Shown: positions 1 through 14,400, counted from the stretch's first letter. The stretch is DNA of 64,000 nucleotides from Arcuatula senhousia (GCA_963971305.1 OZ020306.1:69909022-69973021), one strand, 5' to 3'. Made by a program: numbers and translations. The notes: a model not told the origin generated them from the letters alone.

Positions 1-1870
1 GAGGGCCTAAGTCGAATACGGCTTCGTTCACAAGAGCTTAAAATATTTTCTTATAAAAGGAATATGAGATGTGGAACGATAAATGTACGCGACAACTTAC
101 ATACATCAGCGAAATTTACAAATTCAGCCCTGCAGCCTTTAATGTGACCAGTAGTCGCTGCAAGCTTTTTAGCAAACGGCCCTTAATGTTGCCAAAGAAT
201 AAAGTTATCGCGATAACGTATTTGTTCTAAATTAGTCTTTCTTTAAGCGTATCAAATTGAAGCCAGGGCATGATTGATATTATTGCCAACTCTTATAATT
301 ATTAAGTCCTGCAAAAAGATAATGTTTCTCTGTTTATTGTGTGTGAGTTTTTCTTTTAAAGAAACTTATAACTCTATCAATGTTTTAGCAAATCAGCACA
401 TTGGCCCTTAAACTTATATTGAATGAAGGGAACAAGCCACTTTGATTGATTGCATCTTTGGGTATAACAATAATGTGGTATAACATGGAAAATAAATCTA
501 ACGGAATCAACGAAAAGAGTTGACTTTTCTAGTTAGCATTGGTCCATTGTTGTACCTGCTTACACAATTTCCATTATTTCAAACCGACATGATTTAAAAC
601 AATTTTAAACATGACATATTGGTTTAAACACTTAAATCTATGGGTACGATCTTAAAATTGTTTGTCTTTTTAAAGCCAACGGTGTTTGTTTATTTAAAGG
701 TTCGAATACGAAGGAGTTCAAATATTTGACAAGAAGTCAAATTGTTTGTATATTAGCCACAATCACGACAATCTACAGTGTACTTGGAAGCCATTAAAAA
801 AGTCTAAATATACAAGAGAAACTCGACATAAATGTTTTAAGACACTAGTATTATTTAAAGGGACAACCAGCTCAAAGCGGACCCAGACCATTTGAAAAGG
901 GGAGGGGGTTCGGCCTGTTGTGGCCTATAGGACGGAAAAGGAAGGGTTTTAAGCGAATACTGGCTAAAATATGTAAGAAAATAACAAAACATCCACAGAA
1001 AGGTCCATCACCCGGACCTCGCCCTTTTTGGATACGTCGCTGAGGTTGATTTTGATGTTGATTTATATTGGGATATTTTTGGGGGAGCAGGTTTGAACCT
1101 TTTCAAATGTATAAATAATTTATAAATTTGATATGTTGCAGCAACAAGCAGGAACTACTTATCCACCCATATCACCTTAGGTCACCTGAGGTCACCCTCA
1201 TTACAACCTGAGTTCGCGATTTTGATTGCCATTTAGTTGTTTTGAATGTGTTTTGATGTCGTCTGTTATTTTGATTTTTGTCCTTTCGGAACTCTGCCAT
1301 TTGAATGCTCAGTTGGTACTTTTCTTCTTTGACATAAGAGAGTCTTTTTTAGTGAATCTTTTAATAAAATGCAATTGAAAGCAAATAAATATTTTTAATT
1401 GTCTGTGCTTTAATTAACAATACAATGACAATAGCTGTTCGTCTTACCTAAAATCAGTCTGACTCTAAAATTTTTAAATATATGCATGCCAACATATAAA
1501 ATATGTTAAACATATTTATGGACTAGTATTTAGCATAATTATCAATCTAAAGCATTCTCATAATTTTATTAATTTCATTTTCATTCGTTTACTACTTAAT
1601 CTTTAAATGACACTAAATCCGTTTTGTTCACATTTTATTATAAATCAAATTAAAATTTAAAGTTCACTCACTAGTTAGAAATTAAACATGTACATTTAAG
1701 TTAATTTGATTATACATGTATTTCCTAATAACATCTGCATGGAATATGAAACCCCATAAAATTCCACCTTTAACAATTTTTGTATTAAATTATTATTCCA
1801 TCAGTGCAGGGAAGACAAATAATATGAAATGGATTATTCATAATTATTCTATTTTTTCCTATTACTATAG
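1..1870. other. Upstream non-coding region with old dispersed repeats
   Basis: No convincing exon was found here. Two decayed repeats can be recognised by comparison within the window. Positions 55-190 are the reverse complement of the family best seen at 23205-23890. Positions 1225-1335 match, in sense orientation, the 3' tail of the reverse-transcriptase element at 17361-18335. The 5' exons of the SAXO-like gene could lie here or before the window; a short Cys-rich first exon, usual in that family, was looked for but not found. Confidence 0.5.
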
Positions 1871-4844
1871 GAGGAGAAATTTGAGCAGTCGGCTGCTAAG
1901 ATTGACGGAGTGACGTCATATACTGCTGAATTTATCCCGAAAAAGCTCCTGCCGGAAGCCAGGCATTTCGAACCAAGGTCTAACTATGTACCATCCTCCA
2001 AGAAGTTCGAAAGCAAAACCACCAACAAGGAACATTACAAGAAATGGGTTCCGACCAAACAAGTCCCCTTCATGGAAATGCCTTCATTTACAGGTAAGAA
2101 TAATACAGTACTCCCATACAACACAGATGTAGAAATCGTTTCAGATGTACAGTTGTGTTCTTGCGCATGCCCTTTAATGTGAGCCTCAAACCTCATCCTG
2201 TTTGCTTTTCTTTTCTTCTGGGACATTATAGTTGCAAAGGATAATTATAAGCCTAAATTTTAGATATGTGTTTCCGTGTTTTGTATGTTGTCTGTTTTTT
2301 TCGTCCTGTCCTTGTTTGTGTTAACTGGTTTTGTTTCTTCCCTTTCGGACTTTGACATTCGGATGCCCCAATGGTACCTCTGCTTCTTTTTTAAAACTAT
2401 ACCTCATGCATGATTTGAGTAAAGTTTTTTTCTCGGCTTCCACTGAAGGGATTGGTTGTAAATGTGGTACACAGCTAATGATTTCTCAGTTTCTATTGTA
2501 GAGATTCGATTTCAAATTTGGCACACAGCTTTAGTACGATGCGTTGCATTATGCCTCCCTTTTCATGGTGCATTCATGTCCTGTTAACCTAGTGCAACCC
2601 CTTGTTTGTTAACGATTTTAGCCCTGGAGGAGTTTGATATGATTTTAAAAGACAAAGGAAATATATTTTATTTACTCGTACTCTCCACAGGTTCTATATT
2701 GTACCCACATATGAAGGAAAGAGCCCCAGAGACTGAGACACAGAACTGCTTCAAAGGAGAATTTGTGAAGAGACCAGACGCTATCCGACTCGATGAATCA
2801 AACATTAAGATGGAAGGTAATCAATTTGACTAAAACCTTTGTCTCAGAAATCCAATAAGATCAATACATGTTTTTTATTTTTAAAACCAGAAATAAACAT
2901 CTACATGTATTTGTCTTTATGAATTCTTGGTTAAGACGATTGATAATTCGTTTCCTTATATTACAAGGAAAACATTAGTATCGGTATCTTAGGCGAAAGG
3001 TTGTCGTTGAAACGTTTCGTTCTTGTCGTGTGTATTGACTTCCTTGGTTTTGTTTTGACCTTTGTAAATTTTGGATATATATGTCGCCTCCAAGGTGTTA
3101 AAAGTTGTAAAGCGAGGCATGCGTATATAAGAGTTATTTTCGAACACCCCATCGTTTTGCAGCGTCAGAAAAAGTTGATTTTATCATTATTGGGATGATA
3201 CACGTATACTGGTACTTCAAAGCGTTTTTTTTTTCGAAAACTTAAAAACAAGCCACATATGTCTGCAACGGAAAACAAAAATCATGACTGGTGTTTTTCT
3301 ACATTAATTTAGAATATTTATCGTCTCTTATAGGTGATATGCTAATGAAGACCACGAATAACGATACATTCCTCAAGCACGATGGCGACCACAGAGCGAA
3401 ACGTACCACCCACACACCATCACTCAAAGTCAACAAGAATATAGGGAAATTTGAATCCTCAACACAAAACAGGCGGGACTTCCCTCAGTATATTGATGCT
3501 GAGCGGGCAGTAGCTGCCGAGCCAGCACCATGTACCATCGACCTCAAGTTTGACACAAAGTAAGATTTCTATTATGATTAAAACTCCAAATTCAATATTC
3601 ACGTGCAGAATTAATTCCTTACACTTTCGGTTATGCATAGCAAAACCATGTTTTAAGAAAAAATATCCATTCAATTGTCTTTGTTTTGACCAAATATTCT
3701 CCCTAGAAATCTTCATCTTAATTAACAGTAATCTAATAGTTATATTTCTACTCCTAACTATAAAAAGGTAGCTTGAAAACTAAACAAGACCATTTATTTA
3801 ACGGCAATCACGAATTGCCCAATTAAGCTTTTAGGAAAGTTTTAGCGTCTTCAACACTCATGTTTGACCTTTATAGTTGTTTTTTTACGTATAAACTATT
3901 TACAATCCTCTTTCTTTTAAAGACGTAGCTTGACCACTGAACAGAGAGACATTTTCAAAGGACATGACGTACTGGTAAACCCTATGGCCAAAGCTATCAG
4001 AACAGATTATGCTGATTACGAACCACCAACTGTTAAGTTTGAGACAGAAACGAGCAATAAGGTAATAAATCCCACAAATAATCATATAATCAACCAAAAA
4101 AACCCGTTTGTTTTACGAGACGCTTGCCTGTTAAGTGTTTTATACACTCCTCCATTTTAAGAATATTTTAATTACAACCGCAGTCATTTTGAAACTAAGT
4201 TTTTTTTTCATTTTCATTCTTTTGACCTTGCAATAAGTCTTTCTTATAACACCAAGTTCGTCTTGTTTGCGACCGTTTACTGGTTATCTTTTTATATGAA
4301 AATAATTTGCATTCATTAAAATATTTCTTTCTATAAAACTTTAATATTTTGTGCTCCTTTTGATCTTAAATATGATGCCTTTAAATTTCAGCGTGATTAT
4401 ATTCCAAAAGAAATCCCTAAGGTGCTGATGAGACCACACCCACGAGAAGGTCAATTACAAAGGACAAGCAGGGACGACCACAAATTTGATGATCATACCA
4501 AGTATAAAGAATTCTTCCAAAACTGGGGACCACAACTCCGAGTCCGCTACGGAGATTTCCATGAAAACAGACCCTATATACCCCCACAAACGAAGTTTGA
4601 CCACGATAGCGTAACGAGGACATCTTTCATTCCTAAGAAATACGAACCGGTGAAAGACTTTAGGCCCGAGCCCAAGCCGGTATCCCAAAGTGGTGAAATT
4701 GACTTTAATACGGTACACAGACAGACGTACCAGAAGCCTATTGTCAAGCCCTGTAGGGCTCAATTGTTCTTGTTACAGAGAGAACTACAGAAGCTGAAAC
4801 GAGAGAGAGAAAATTCGGCACCACCGGTTATAAGTGCAAAATAA
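1871..4844 (+). CDS. SAXO-like stabiliser of axonemal microtubules (3' exons; 5' end not found)
   Basis: Five exons join in frame: 1871-2093, 2691-2816, 3334-3559, 3923-4061 and 4392-4844 (388 residues plus stop). Every junction has an AG acceptor and GT donor, and phases agree. The protein is basic, without membrane segments, and repeats a loose motif of the form K-F-E-x-x-T-x-N/T-x-x-x-Y/F, for example KKFESKTTNKEHYKKW, GKFESSTQNRRDF and VKFETETSNKRDY, followed by Pro-rich spacers. This is the layout of the Mn repeats of SAXO1/SAXO2 (FAM154) proteins, which bind and stabilise microtubules of cilia and flagella. The C-terminus carries a short charged helix (LLQRELQKLKRERE). The usual N-terminal Cys-rich segment is missing, so the model is 5'-incomplete. 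The family call rests on repeat pattern and composition, not on a search. A candidate ATTAAA poly(A) signal lies at 4954. Confidence 0.75.
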
Positions 4845-7150
4845 GTCATAGATATAAAATAAGACTTTTTTTACCTTTGCATATTTTTCAATAATGTTGT
4901 GCACGATTTTCTTCCAATGCTAACATGTATATGTGTTGGCTAGTTAATTTTCTATTAAATGTTATTTTTTTATTCCAGGCTCAATTCGACTTTGTATTAT
5001 ATATTTTGCATTTCAAAGTTTTTGTTTTTGTTTCGTTTTGTAAAATAATTGTTTGAAAGTGGCTATAATCAAAGTTTTGTTGTTTTGTTTCAGAGTATTT
5101 TTATTTTAATCAATAATTTTTCATAAATCATTTCTACAACTCATTCATTATATTTTAAGATTCTTACTATTATTTTTCAATATTCAAAATTGTGATACCA
5201 GAAGCATCTATTTTCTGTATTAAGTTTTCATTTTCTTACTTCTGCATTGACCTATTTTTAATCAGGGTAATATGCTATTTTTTAAAAGTCTTCATATATA
5301 CTTATACATACAGTAAACACTGTAAAGCATCTTGCCATCTAGACAATCTCATTTTCCACATAATAGTATTATATCGAAAGTGTTTTACTACAGAGTTTTA
5401 TGTTTAATTCAAATTTATGTCTATCAATTTCAAATTTAATGTCTAGTTTTGCTTTCATTAATTAATCATTGTTTACCATATGTTTCAAGTTTAAGCCCTA
5501 CGATGGGAACTGGCGGAAAAAAGTTGTAAATTTAACTTTAAAAATCAAAATAATTTTTAAATAATAAACCTTTAAAACATTTAATTTAGTGAATTGTTGT
5601 TTGACAACTTTTTAGAAAATTATCTTGCACCAAGTACACAAGGTATTTTTTTTTGCATTAACTTAAGATATCTAATTGAAAACACACAGGACACTTTAGC
5701 AAATTGTTGCTTAAATCCCACACTAGTTAATTTCAACTACGAGTAATTTGGTTCCTAAATCGAAGGAGGCTTCAAGTATCGTTTAAACCAGGACAAGGCG
5801 GATTCAGAAGAGTTCTAAACGAGGGGGTTAGAGACACCTTCCCCTCATTTACTAACTGGGGAATTCAACTAACGTCAAGACTATACCTAGATATAGGTCT
5901 ACAGCGACGTTTTGAAGCCCTTATTTTCCTCGAAAGCTTCATAATTACCGCACCGAAGTTCGGTAAAAATGGGACAGTTTTGATTTGAAACCCTTCAATC
6001 GCCCAACTCTTTGTGTAACCCCCTCCTTGAAAATTTCCAAACCCGCCCAGTAGGTAATGCTAAGCTAAGTATGTCAGGGGCACCGACTCGACTATAGTTC
6101 TGACTAACATCAAATGTTTAGTGTGTTTTTTGTTTGTTATTTATATGTATTTTTAAAACTGTTAATTTTTCAATGTTAAATGTTTTAATCTAATTCAAAC
6201 AAACTGCTTTTATAATGATTGTGATATGAAGCAGACTCTGTGATACATTGATGATATACCTGTCATTTTTTCTATGAATGTTACTGCCTTCTAAATAAAA
6301 TCTTGACAACTAACCATATCTTTATACTGCCCTGCTACATATGATGCCGCCGGAGCCACCTCGATCTGTCACTATATGCTATGGAACAGTATAATATCTA
6401 GATGTAGCAACAAGGTGCTAAGGTTGTTAAACACACTTCCAGGTTTAACGTCAGAAACGTCCATAGATTTGTAGCACATATGCTTCTACCAACAACTATT
6501 CTAAAGCTATATTTAACCTTATAAACACTTATCATACATCGTTGAATTCCTTACATTCCATTGTTTTCCTTTCAGTTAATTGTTTTTTCCAAATAAATAC
6601 TTCTTTCATTACAAACCAATAACTCCGAAAACAAAGGAAAAATTCTAAAAATTACCATAATTCAAGCAATTCAAGCTTAGATTAGACTAAAATCTGCACT
6701 TAATCAACTTTAGTGCTATACATGCACTGAACATTCACGAACCTGGCTGTTTATTAATATTAAAAGTAAAAACCTTTACATCGACCAGCTCGTTTTTTTA
6801 AGAAATGATGACGTATATTTTACCTTAAAAACAAGCATTAATGAAAACGTTCAAAAGATCGGTAAAATAAAAATGAAGTGGCGCGTGGCGCTAAATTTCT
6901 GGTATTCGAATATTTTTATATTTTGTTCGAAATATTATCTCTGAAAGATTCTAACAGTTGAGCGCAATTTCATTACTATATTATAATACAAATACCAAAA
7001 CGGGTATACACAGGATTAATTTTGGTCGTGCTGTGAAATGATATTAGGCATTGTTGATTTACAGCTACTTAAATTAAATGTTTTTTACTTTAAAAATTCT
7101 AGGATGTCACCCTACAAAACTTACTTGTAAACAAAATAGAACTGTGTATT
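4845..7150. other. 3' flank and intergenic DNA with no recognised gene
   Basis: AT-rich sequence after the SAXO-like stop codon. ATTAAA at 4954-4959, about 110 bases past the stop, is the best poly(A) signal candidate. The small ORF at 5192-5407 has no family features and sits in very AT-rich DNA. Nothing else could be supported. Confidence 0.4.
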
Positions 7151-7183
7151 AGAACCTTTGGGACCGACCACAATTGCTTCTAT

Positions 7184-7252
7184 ATAGTCAAATATTGCTC
7201 ATTTATGATTTTTCAGTTGGGTGCCATTGCAAAGAGAGCAATATTTGACTAT
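7184..7252. repeat. Perfect 17-bp inverted repeat (hairpin)
   Basis: Positions 7184-7200 and 7236-7252 are exact reverse complements (arm ATAGTCAAATATTGCTC) separated by 35 bases. Both flanks carry a related GGACCGAC word, so the arms may belong to the end of a small foldback element. No function is assigned. Confidence 0.7.
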
Positions 7253-7279
7253 TCACAAGCTTCTGTGGACCGACAATAA

Positions 7280-7670
7280 CTTGAAGGGGTTGGCAATTGT
7301 TTCCCAAAATAGTCTTCCTTCGTTACCAGCCACTGGTGGACAAATTTAAGATTATGTTACACGAAATGGTTTGTGATTGTATTGATATGTATTTGTCTGC
7401 TTGTTATACTGAAATGATCATCTCAATATCCCTATCATGTCTTCACAACTGTGTTATGTTTTTTTTAACTAACGGCCCTTAGATCGCAATGGAGGGGGGT
7501 TGGTGTGCTATAGATCCTGGTTTACCCACTATTTCCTTTGAAATGCCTGTACAAAGTCAGGACTATTAAGATCTTCAATTTCTCCGTTATGTTTTCCTTG
7601 TTTTGTTTTCTCTCAAGGACTTTTGAGATTGATTCTCTAAGCTGGTAATTTTGTTACCTTAATTTTATCT
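7280..7670 (-). mobile_element. Dispersed repeat family R2 (opposite orientation to 61285-61590)
   Basis: This segment is a diverged reverse-complement copy of the repeat seen at 61285-61590 and 58770-59080. It ends in the shared words for ATTGAGATTGATCCTCCAAG and GTAATTTTGTTACCTT. Copies of this family share one end and stop at different points on the other, as expected for a retroposed short element. No coding capacity is visible. The 61-codon ORF inside it is a chance frame. Confidence 0.55.
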
Positions 7671-8174
7671 GATTTTTTGTGAAAAATATATGGACACAGA
7701 GGTTTAGGAAAAATGTTCTGCTTTATAAATTAAAAAAAAATGCTAGAAATAAAAAAGACATATTCTGTGTCATGACGCCTTTAAAAAATAAATTCCCAAT
7801 TTAATGACTAGAACAAAATAAACTTGGCTCCTTTTAGTCGAATGGTCAGTCCCGTAGTCTTTAACTTATATTCCCGGAAAAAAAATTAGGGTTTGTTTCA
7901 TCTGAAAAGAATGCTTTTTGTATCTTCAACATAAAAAAATTTGATGCCAGAACAGGCAAACCTTCCGGAGAAGCCTGTATGAGTATATCCAGCCACCTAA
8001 GTTTAAACTAACAACTATGAAACTCAGACCAGTGATCAGTACCCTCCGTTTTCTATTGGCTTAAGCCATAATGCCCCATCTCGCAACATTAGGGATGGAC
8101 GCACGAACTGACCGACGAACGAACGATAGGTCCAGAACACTGTATGCCCACTACTTTCGTTAATGGGACATAAA

Positions 8175-8870
8175 AACATCTATATCTCCAGAGAATATTT
8201 TAGGCATATCGAAAAGGCTTACACTATGTCTGTAAGACATGTATATGGGTAAATAACGAAAAACATTTTAGACATATCGAACAGGCTTACACTTTGTCTG
8301 TAAGACATGTCTATGGGTAAATAACGAAAAACATTTTTAGACATACCGAACAGGCTTTATACACTTTGTCTGTAAGACATGTCTATAGGTAAATAACGAA
8401 AAACATTTTTAGACATATCGAACAGGCTTACACTTTGTCTGTAAGACATGTCTACGGTAAATAACGAAAAACATTTTAGGCATATTGAACAGGCTTAATA
8501 CACTTTGTCTGTAAGACATGTCTATGGGTAAATAACGAAAAACATTTTTAGACTTATCGAACAGGCTTACACTTTGTCTGTAAGACATGTCTACGGTAAA
8601 TAACGAAAAACATTTTTAGGCATATCGAATAGGCTTACACATGTTTACGGGTTGATAGGAAGAACTTTAATGTAATGCGAGACAAAATTTATTCTTAAGA
8701 CATATCGAACAGGCTTGCACCTTGTCTACGGGTAAATAACCAGAAACATGTAAAGAGGCCTTTAATATATAAATGCTTGCATCAATGTATTTGGAGACAA
8801 GATCAAGTCTTTAGACATGTCGAATAGACATAGTTTTGTCTGTAAGACATGTCTTTATGTAAATAAAATT
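8175..8870. repeat. Tandem satellite, 69-72 bp unit, about seven units plus decayed copies
   Basis: The word CTGTAAGAC recurs at 8230, 8298, 8370, 8439, 8509 and 8578, a spacing of 68-72 bases. Each unit has a GGTAAATAACGAAAAAC block, a TATCGAACAGGCTT block and the palindrome AGACATGTCT. Degenerate units continue to about 8870. Confidence 0.9.
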
Positions 8871-11474
8871 TGTAAAGTGTCTGAAGGCATTGATGTTGTT
8901 TTTGCTTCCTTTGAGGGAGCTACTATTTTATAGGTGTTAAATATGGCGTTACATAACAGGCGAGCGGTGATCACCGGTCACATTAAAGGTGCTGTTGAGA
9001 ATTGTGGATTTTTAAATTGCCGTAGATAGATTCAACTAGGTTGTGTTGCGTATTCTTATTCCACGTCCATTGTTTTACACTGAAGTACTAAATGATTTTA
9101 GTATCATTGATTCGATAAGCTTTTCAGGTGCTTTACAGGGGTGGTCACACTTGACTCTTCAGTTGGTGTATGGTAGCAAAATTTTTTTGGTAATACTAGC
9201 GGACAAAAAGCTTGCAGGAAGGCTGAACAACATTAGAACTTGTGTACAAAATACGACATATCTATTACTAAAGCTCATAATCTACATAGTTACATGGACA
9301 TCAAAAACACAGAGCATGCAGACAGAGCATTATATTTAATTGTATGTACTAGTTTGCTAGACACAACCGTTTTAAACGATACTATTCTGATGTAGAATGA
9401 GTGTACAGTTGTAATAAGCGATAATTTGAACATGTACAATGAAGTGGTTACTGTGTTTATTGTATTGTAATTGACATACGATTTAAAATACAAATCAATA
9501 AATTCAAAACCTATTCTAAAATTATCAATTTGTTTTGGTAGATGTGTGTCTAAAACTGAGCATCGTTTTGCTCATCGCGCATAAGGTAAAACAATATCTA
9601 TTCACCTTTAAAATATTTCATATTAAACTTAACTTATATTTAGTATTAAGAGGCTGTCCATATAAAAATCAGGCAAAAGCCTACAGTATCCGGCACATGA
9701 AGAATTTTATCCCAGCAATTTCTTTGTTTTAATGTATTGTTGGACTTATATGTAAAACAAAAATCGCCAGGATTCGTTTAAAAGCAGCATGGATGACTTG
9801 TTATTCAGCCTTAAAGTTCATGAACAAAGCAATCAAATTTTGCAAATATGCAAGAGTTATCTCCCTTTTTCTGCATATTTTCAATGCTTTCTATATAACT
9901 AATATCTAAGTTATCACTTCAATAAACCAAAAATCTGTATTTGTTTTGGGGAATGGGCGTTAACCTGATGTGAAATCAATGAAAATTTTTGAAAAACAAA
10001 ATTTGTCATGTGCCAGCTATTGCCTGGTTTTTGCTCGGACAGCCTCTTAAAACACCAAACATTTTCATAAATTGTAAGGAGAAATCATTGAAGTACCTTT
10101 TGGGCAAACGTTCACCAGAAATGTAAGAAAAATCCATGAATCAAATTTCATATAGCTCCCTATCTACCTTTTACGTTTCACTGAAATTCCTAAACGGCGT
10201 AGATAATCAATCTTCAGAAACAAAAACGTCTTGTGAGAGAAAGAATGAATAGGTTTTGAAAAAATGAACAAATGAATGAATTTTTAGGTGAATGAATGTT
10301 GATTGCTTTTCAGTTGTTTTTGTATTTCTGTGTTTAATGTTGTCTGTTTTTTTAGTCCTGTTCTCGTTGGTGTAAACTGGTTTTGTCACTGCCCTTTCGG
10401 ACTTTAAACATTCGGATGCACCATTGGTACCTCTGATTATTTAAAGTCAACTCAGGTAGCTTGAAAAAAAAGAAAAAAAAAACCACAAAAACCTCTTAAA
10501 AATAAAGATAGATTGAGTAAAGCTACAACAGGTTAAACTATAGAGGATTGCTCACTTAAATGATTTAGGAGAAGTTGTAGATAGAATGTGAGTACCTGTA
10601 CACTAAGGTGGACAGTTACATCTGAAATGATACATGCATAGTACCAAAAAGCTTTGTTATATCAATAAAATTACAGGATGCAGCTTGAAATGCATGCATC
10701 AGCAAAATAACATTTTTAGTGGCACAAAAATCAGGATGCAGAAAAAAAATCCATCAGGAAGTTACAAAAGAAAGAAAAAAAAACATTCGTAACCAATGCT
10801 TTGTTTTGATTTACCTCCTGGGTAAATAATTTCAGATGTACTTCAAGAATATAGTTACATTCCATTATACGTCGACGATAGGGTTAATCTTAATCCCAAA
10901 GTTGACTTCATTTAATGAATCAAATTATAAACAAATACCACAAACATCTAATTCAAATTGATATCTAATCAGTTTAAGAACTTTGTTGTTTTCCCCCAGG
11001 ACACGTTTTGTCAGCACCCATAGCCACCCAAAACATTGAAATTGGCCCATGTGACCCCTACTTTGCATAAGGATGCAGATTTGTTATTTTGCACAAACTG
11101 ATATTAGGCGGGGGAGAAATTTGGAGTACTCTTATGATTGTATCTTTTGATATTTCATGTCCAAGGTATTGAAAACTACTTGATTTTAAGGTTTGAATTA
11201 GTAACCTCATGTCCTGTTCAGATAAAAACAAATCCCACCTATGTCACAATTATGGTCATAAATAGTCCACAGGAAGTAGTTCCAGCACAAATAAAGCAAG
11301 GTTAAATTCTTCCGTGACCAAATAACATCATCAGAAAAGAGACTGCAGTCGGAGGAGAAACATCAAATTGTTACCATGTTCTAAGAAAAGAGGATATTAA
11401 AATATTTATCATTTATAAAACAACATATAACTAAAGTATATATTTTTTGGAAATTATACAGTATAAACGAAACA
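8871..11474. other. Intergenic region upstream of the SUEL/CTLD/CBM14 gene
   Basis: No supported gene. Positions 8935-9070 are a partial copy of repeat family R3 (see 23205-23890). Positions 10315-10440 are a sense-orientation copy of the 3' tail of the element at 17361-18335. ORFs at 9043-9339 and 9535-9732 overlap repeats and show no family features. A TATA-like stretch at about 11436, some 40 bases before the start codon at 11475, could belong to the downstream promoter. Confidence 0.45.
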
Positions 11475-14400
11475 ATGAAATTATTAACAATTATATTTGG
11501 TAAGTTGTTAAATATTTAGTTTTTAAACTGTCTCTTTATGCATTTTTTATTTTGATACTATAAGTAAAGGTTTACTTCTTTTCGCATTTGCTTTTAATAG
11601 TGTTTTAAGAATCAGTTTATAAGACTTATCAAACAATTTATGAAGTCTTTTTGATGCGCACTATAACCTTGATTAACCCGCCATTTTATTTGAAATGCTT
11701 GTACCAAGTCAAGACCATTGCGATCTATATTTTTTCGGTGTGTCTTCCTTTTTTTTTTCTCCTGGACATTGAGATTAATCCTCCAAGTTTGATAATTTGA
11801 TAATACCTTTATTAAACTATGGAATTTTCAAATTGTTACCTTCAATAATTTTGTTAAATTTTTTATTGTTGACAAATATAAATAATTTTGATTTTATTTT
11901 CTTTCAGCTTGTCTACCTGCTGTAACATACTCATGTAAGTAAATACATTTTTATATCTATAAACAAATTATTCCGTCAAATCAGATCTTCAGCAAAGGCT
12001 ACGGAACTGCATTCAATATAGATAATTGGTGCAATATGGTCATATGACAAAGACTACAACTTTTTAGCCAACAAATCTCAGTGGTTCATTTATGTAGTTA
12101 TAATAATACAAGATGTCGAAATACTTGAAACGGACCAGTGGTGTACAGACTACATAATTTAATTTGAAATTTAGAAAAATGACGTCACTTTTCAGAACAT
12201 AAATATTCACAAATGAACCGGGACTATTTGATAAAAAATATTTTCAACATAACAATTTAAAATGCTACATTTTGTTATTCGTGGTCTGTTAAAGGAGGTT
12301 TGCGCCTCTATCTTAAAGTATATAAAAATGGATAAGGTTGCATCTGTTTAAAAAAAATATGGACAAATAATCAAAATAAGCAAGGAAGAAATGTAGGTCC
12401 ATGTGCTCGTTTTTATGCTATAATCCTTTATAATTTTGGCAGGAAATAAATTCTCTCTAGATTTTTCGTTACGTTTGCGTTGCCGCAGATTGGATTCTTT
12501 AAACCTTTTCAAAAGTATGACAGAGTAAATAAAACTTTATACAAAATTGTTAACTGCATATTCGGTGGACATAGTAACCGTTTATACCCGCGTTTTGGTA
12601 TTTGTAATTTTGAAACCACTGGGCGATTACCGCTGCTGGTGGACCAGAGGTCCCCGAGGGTAATCACAAGCCTGGTCGTCAGACTTGTCTGACACGATTT
12701 ACCATAAAATTTCTAATATTTGTGTCGCTGAAATTTCCGATTTTTAAATTCAAAATTGTTTAAAACACCAGGTTTCTTTTCTTGTAATGCACATGGTCGA
12801 TATCCTCGGTGCTGGATTTGGCTTCCTTGTTCGAACGTTTTGGTTTTGAGTACTTTTCGTTTTCAACAGTTTTGGTATTTGACCTTCCAATGTTTTGATT
12901 TAAATGCTACTGATGAGAGGTTACTCCTTGAAATATCGATATATAGCATATCCAAATTAACCGTTTATTCCCGCGTTTTGGTATTTGTAATTTTGAATAA
13001 AAAAAAGGAAATAGGGGGTTCATGGGCAAAACTTTTTAAGCATAATAAATGGACAAACATCGAGGATCTCGAAAATCTGACAAAAACCCAAAATATGAGG
13101 AGCAAACCTCCTTAATTGTATCTAATTATTTTATAATTCTATTTCTAATCAAATTGGTTCTTTGACTATTGGTTTTCAGTCTTTTGACTTTGTTTTATAT
13201 CAGAATTGTATTTAATGCTGAAGTATCATCGCCGAGACAAGAACAGTTACAAATCAATCAATATACTAAACAATTAATCTATCACCTTATACTTCAGTAC
13301 ATCAAATCATCTGTGATTTCCAAACAAAGGCTTTGTCATGCAAATCCGGCTTCAGTATACAGATCACCAGTGTTAATTTCGGCAGAACGTCATCAAATAT
13401 TTGCAGAAGCCACCAGACGATAAACTGCTATTCTTCCGGCAGGGTCACAGGTCAAATAGCAAACTCGTGCAACAACAAAGACGTCTGCCAGTTAACCGCG
13501 TCATCAGCGTTCCTAGGGGAAGATCCGTGCAAAAATGTTCCGAAATATTTGGATATTAATTACGAATGTAATCCTATACCGACGACGACTACGACAACAA
13601 CGACGACGACCAGCACAACGACTCCAACACCGACGGTCAAACCACTTACAGGTATATCCATTCAATACTACTAGTATATCTTAAGGAAATAAATATTCTA
13701 GGGGGTCTTTCATTAACTCTGTAGCGGTGATAATGAATTGATAACATTTAAACAAACTTTGGTAATACAAAAAAAAGTCAAACAGTTTAACATTAAATTC
13801 AATTTCTCCAATTTTAAACCCCGTTTCATACCTTTGCCAAGAGAATTTCATTTTCCGAAACATTAGCACTTTGATTGTATGTTATTTGAATGTGTTATAA
13901 GTCGTTTTAAGATATGAGTATATATTAAAAAAAAATTAAAATATCACCTTTGATAAATTGATGATGCTAGTTTATTTGCATTTTTTATATCATACCCACT
14001 CCTTAAACTTTACTTGCATTTTTTGACAGACTTCAATATGATTAATCAGGATTACACGGTTTAAAAAAAAACTTCATTTTTTGTATTTTTCTAGTAAGAT
14101 TCCGTCTTCTGTTCCTTATTTGCCTATTTCTTGTCTCTGCCAAGCAAAAATGTATTCAAACATGGTCACATCTTAACACATCTCAACAATGACCTGGCAT
14201 TACATTTAAGCTTATCCGTATTATTTCTACTTCTTCTTGTACCAGGGCCACAAGTATGTCACCAATACCTAGTCTCTGGTCCTAACGGTGTTGCCGACAC
14301 CCAGATTCAAGCTTCTACCAGATTCACAAATGGATCAACTGGTCACGTGTTTACACCACCACGTGCTAGACTACACACACCAACAATTGACTTCTTCAAC

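Noticed and set aside
3001..3198. Overlapping 63-65-codon ORFs on both strands
   Set aside because: They sit in an intron of the SAXO-like gene, lack splice or family support, and are shadows of one another.
8175..8640. Regularly spaced repeats that might suggest a CRISPR array
   Set aside because: Units are contiguous with no unique spacers, and the DNA is clearly animal.
12756..13115. 119-codon ORF
   Set aside because: It lies wholly in the hammerhead-bearing repeat; the second copy at 36233-36487 has the same partial frame and no domain is visible.
13180..13297. Alternative upstream acceptor for the SUEL exon (TTTTCAG at 13173-13179)
   Set aside because: With the phase left by exon 2 it meets an in-frame TGA after two codons, while the acceptor at 13297 gives the full SUEL domain.
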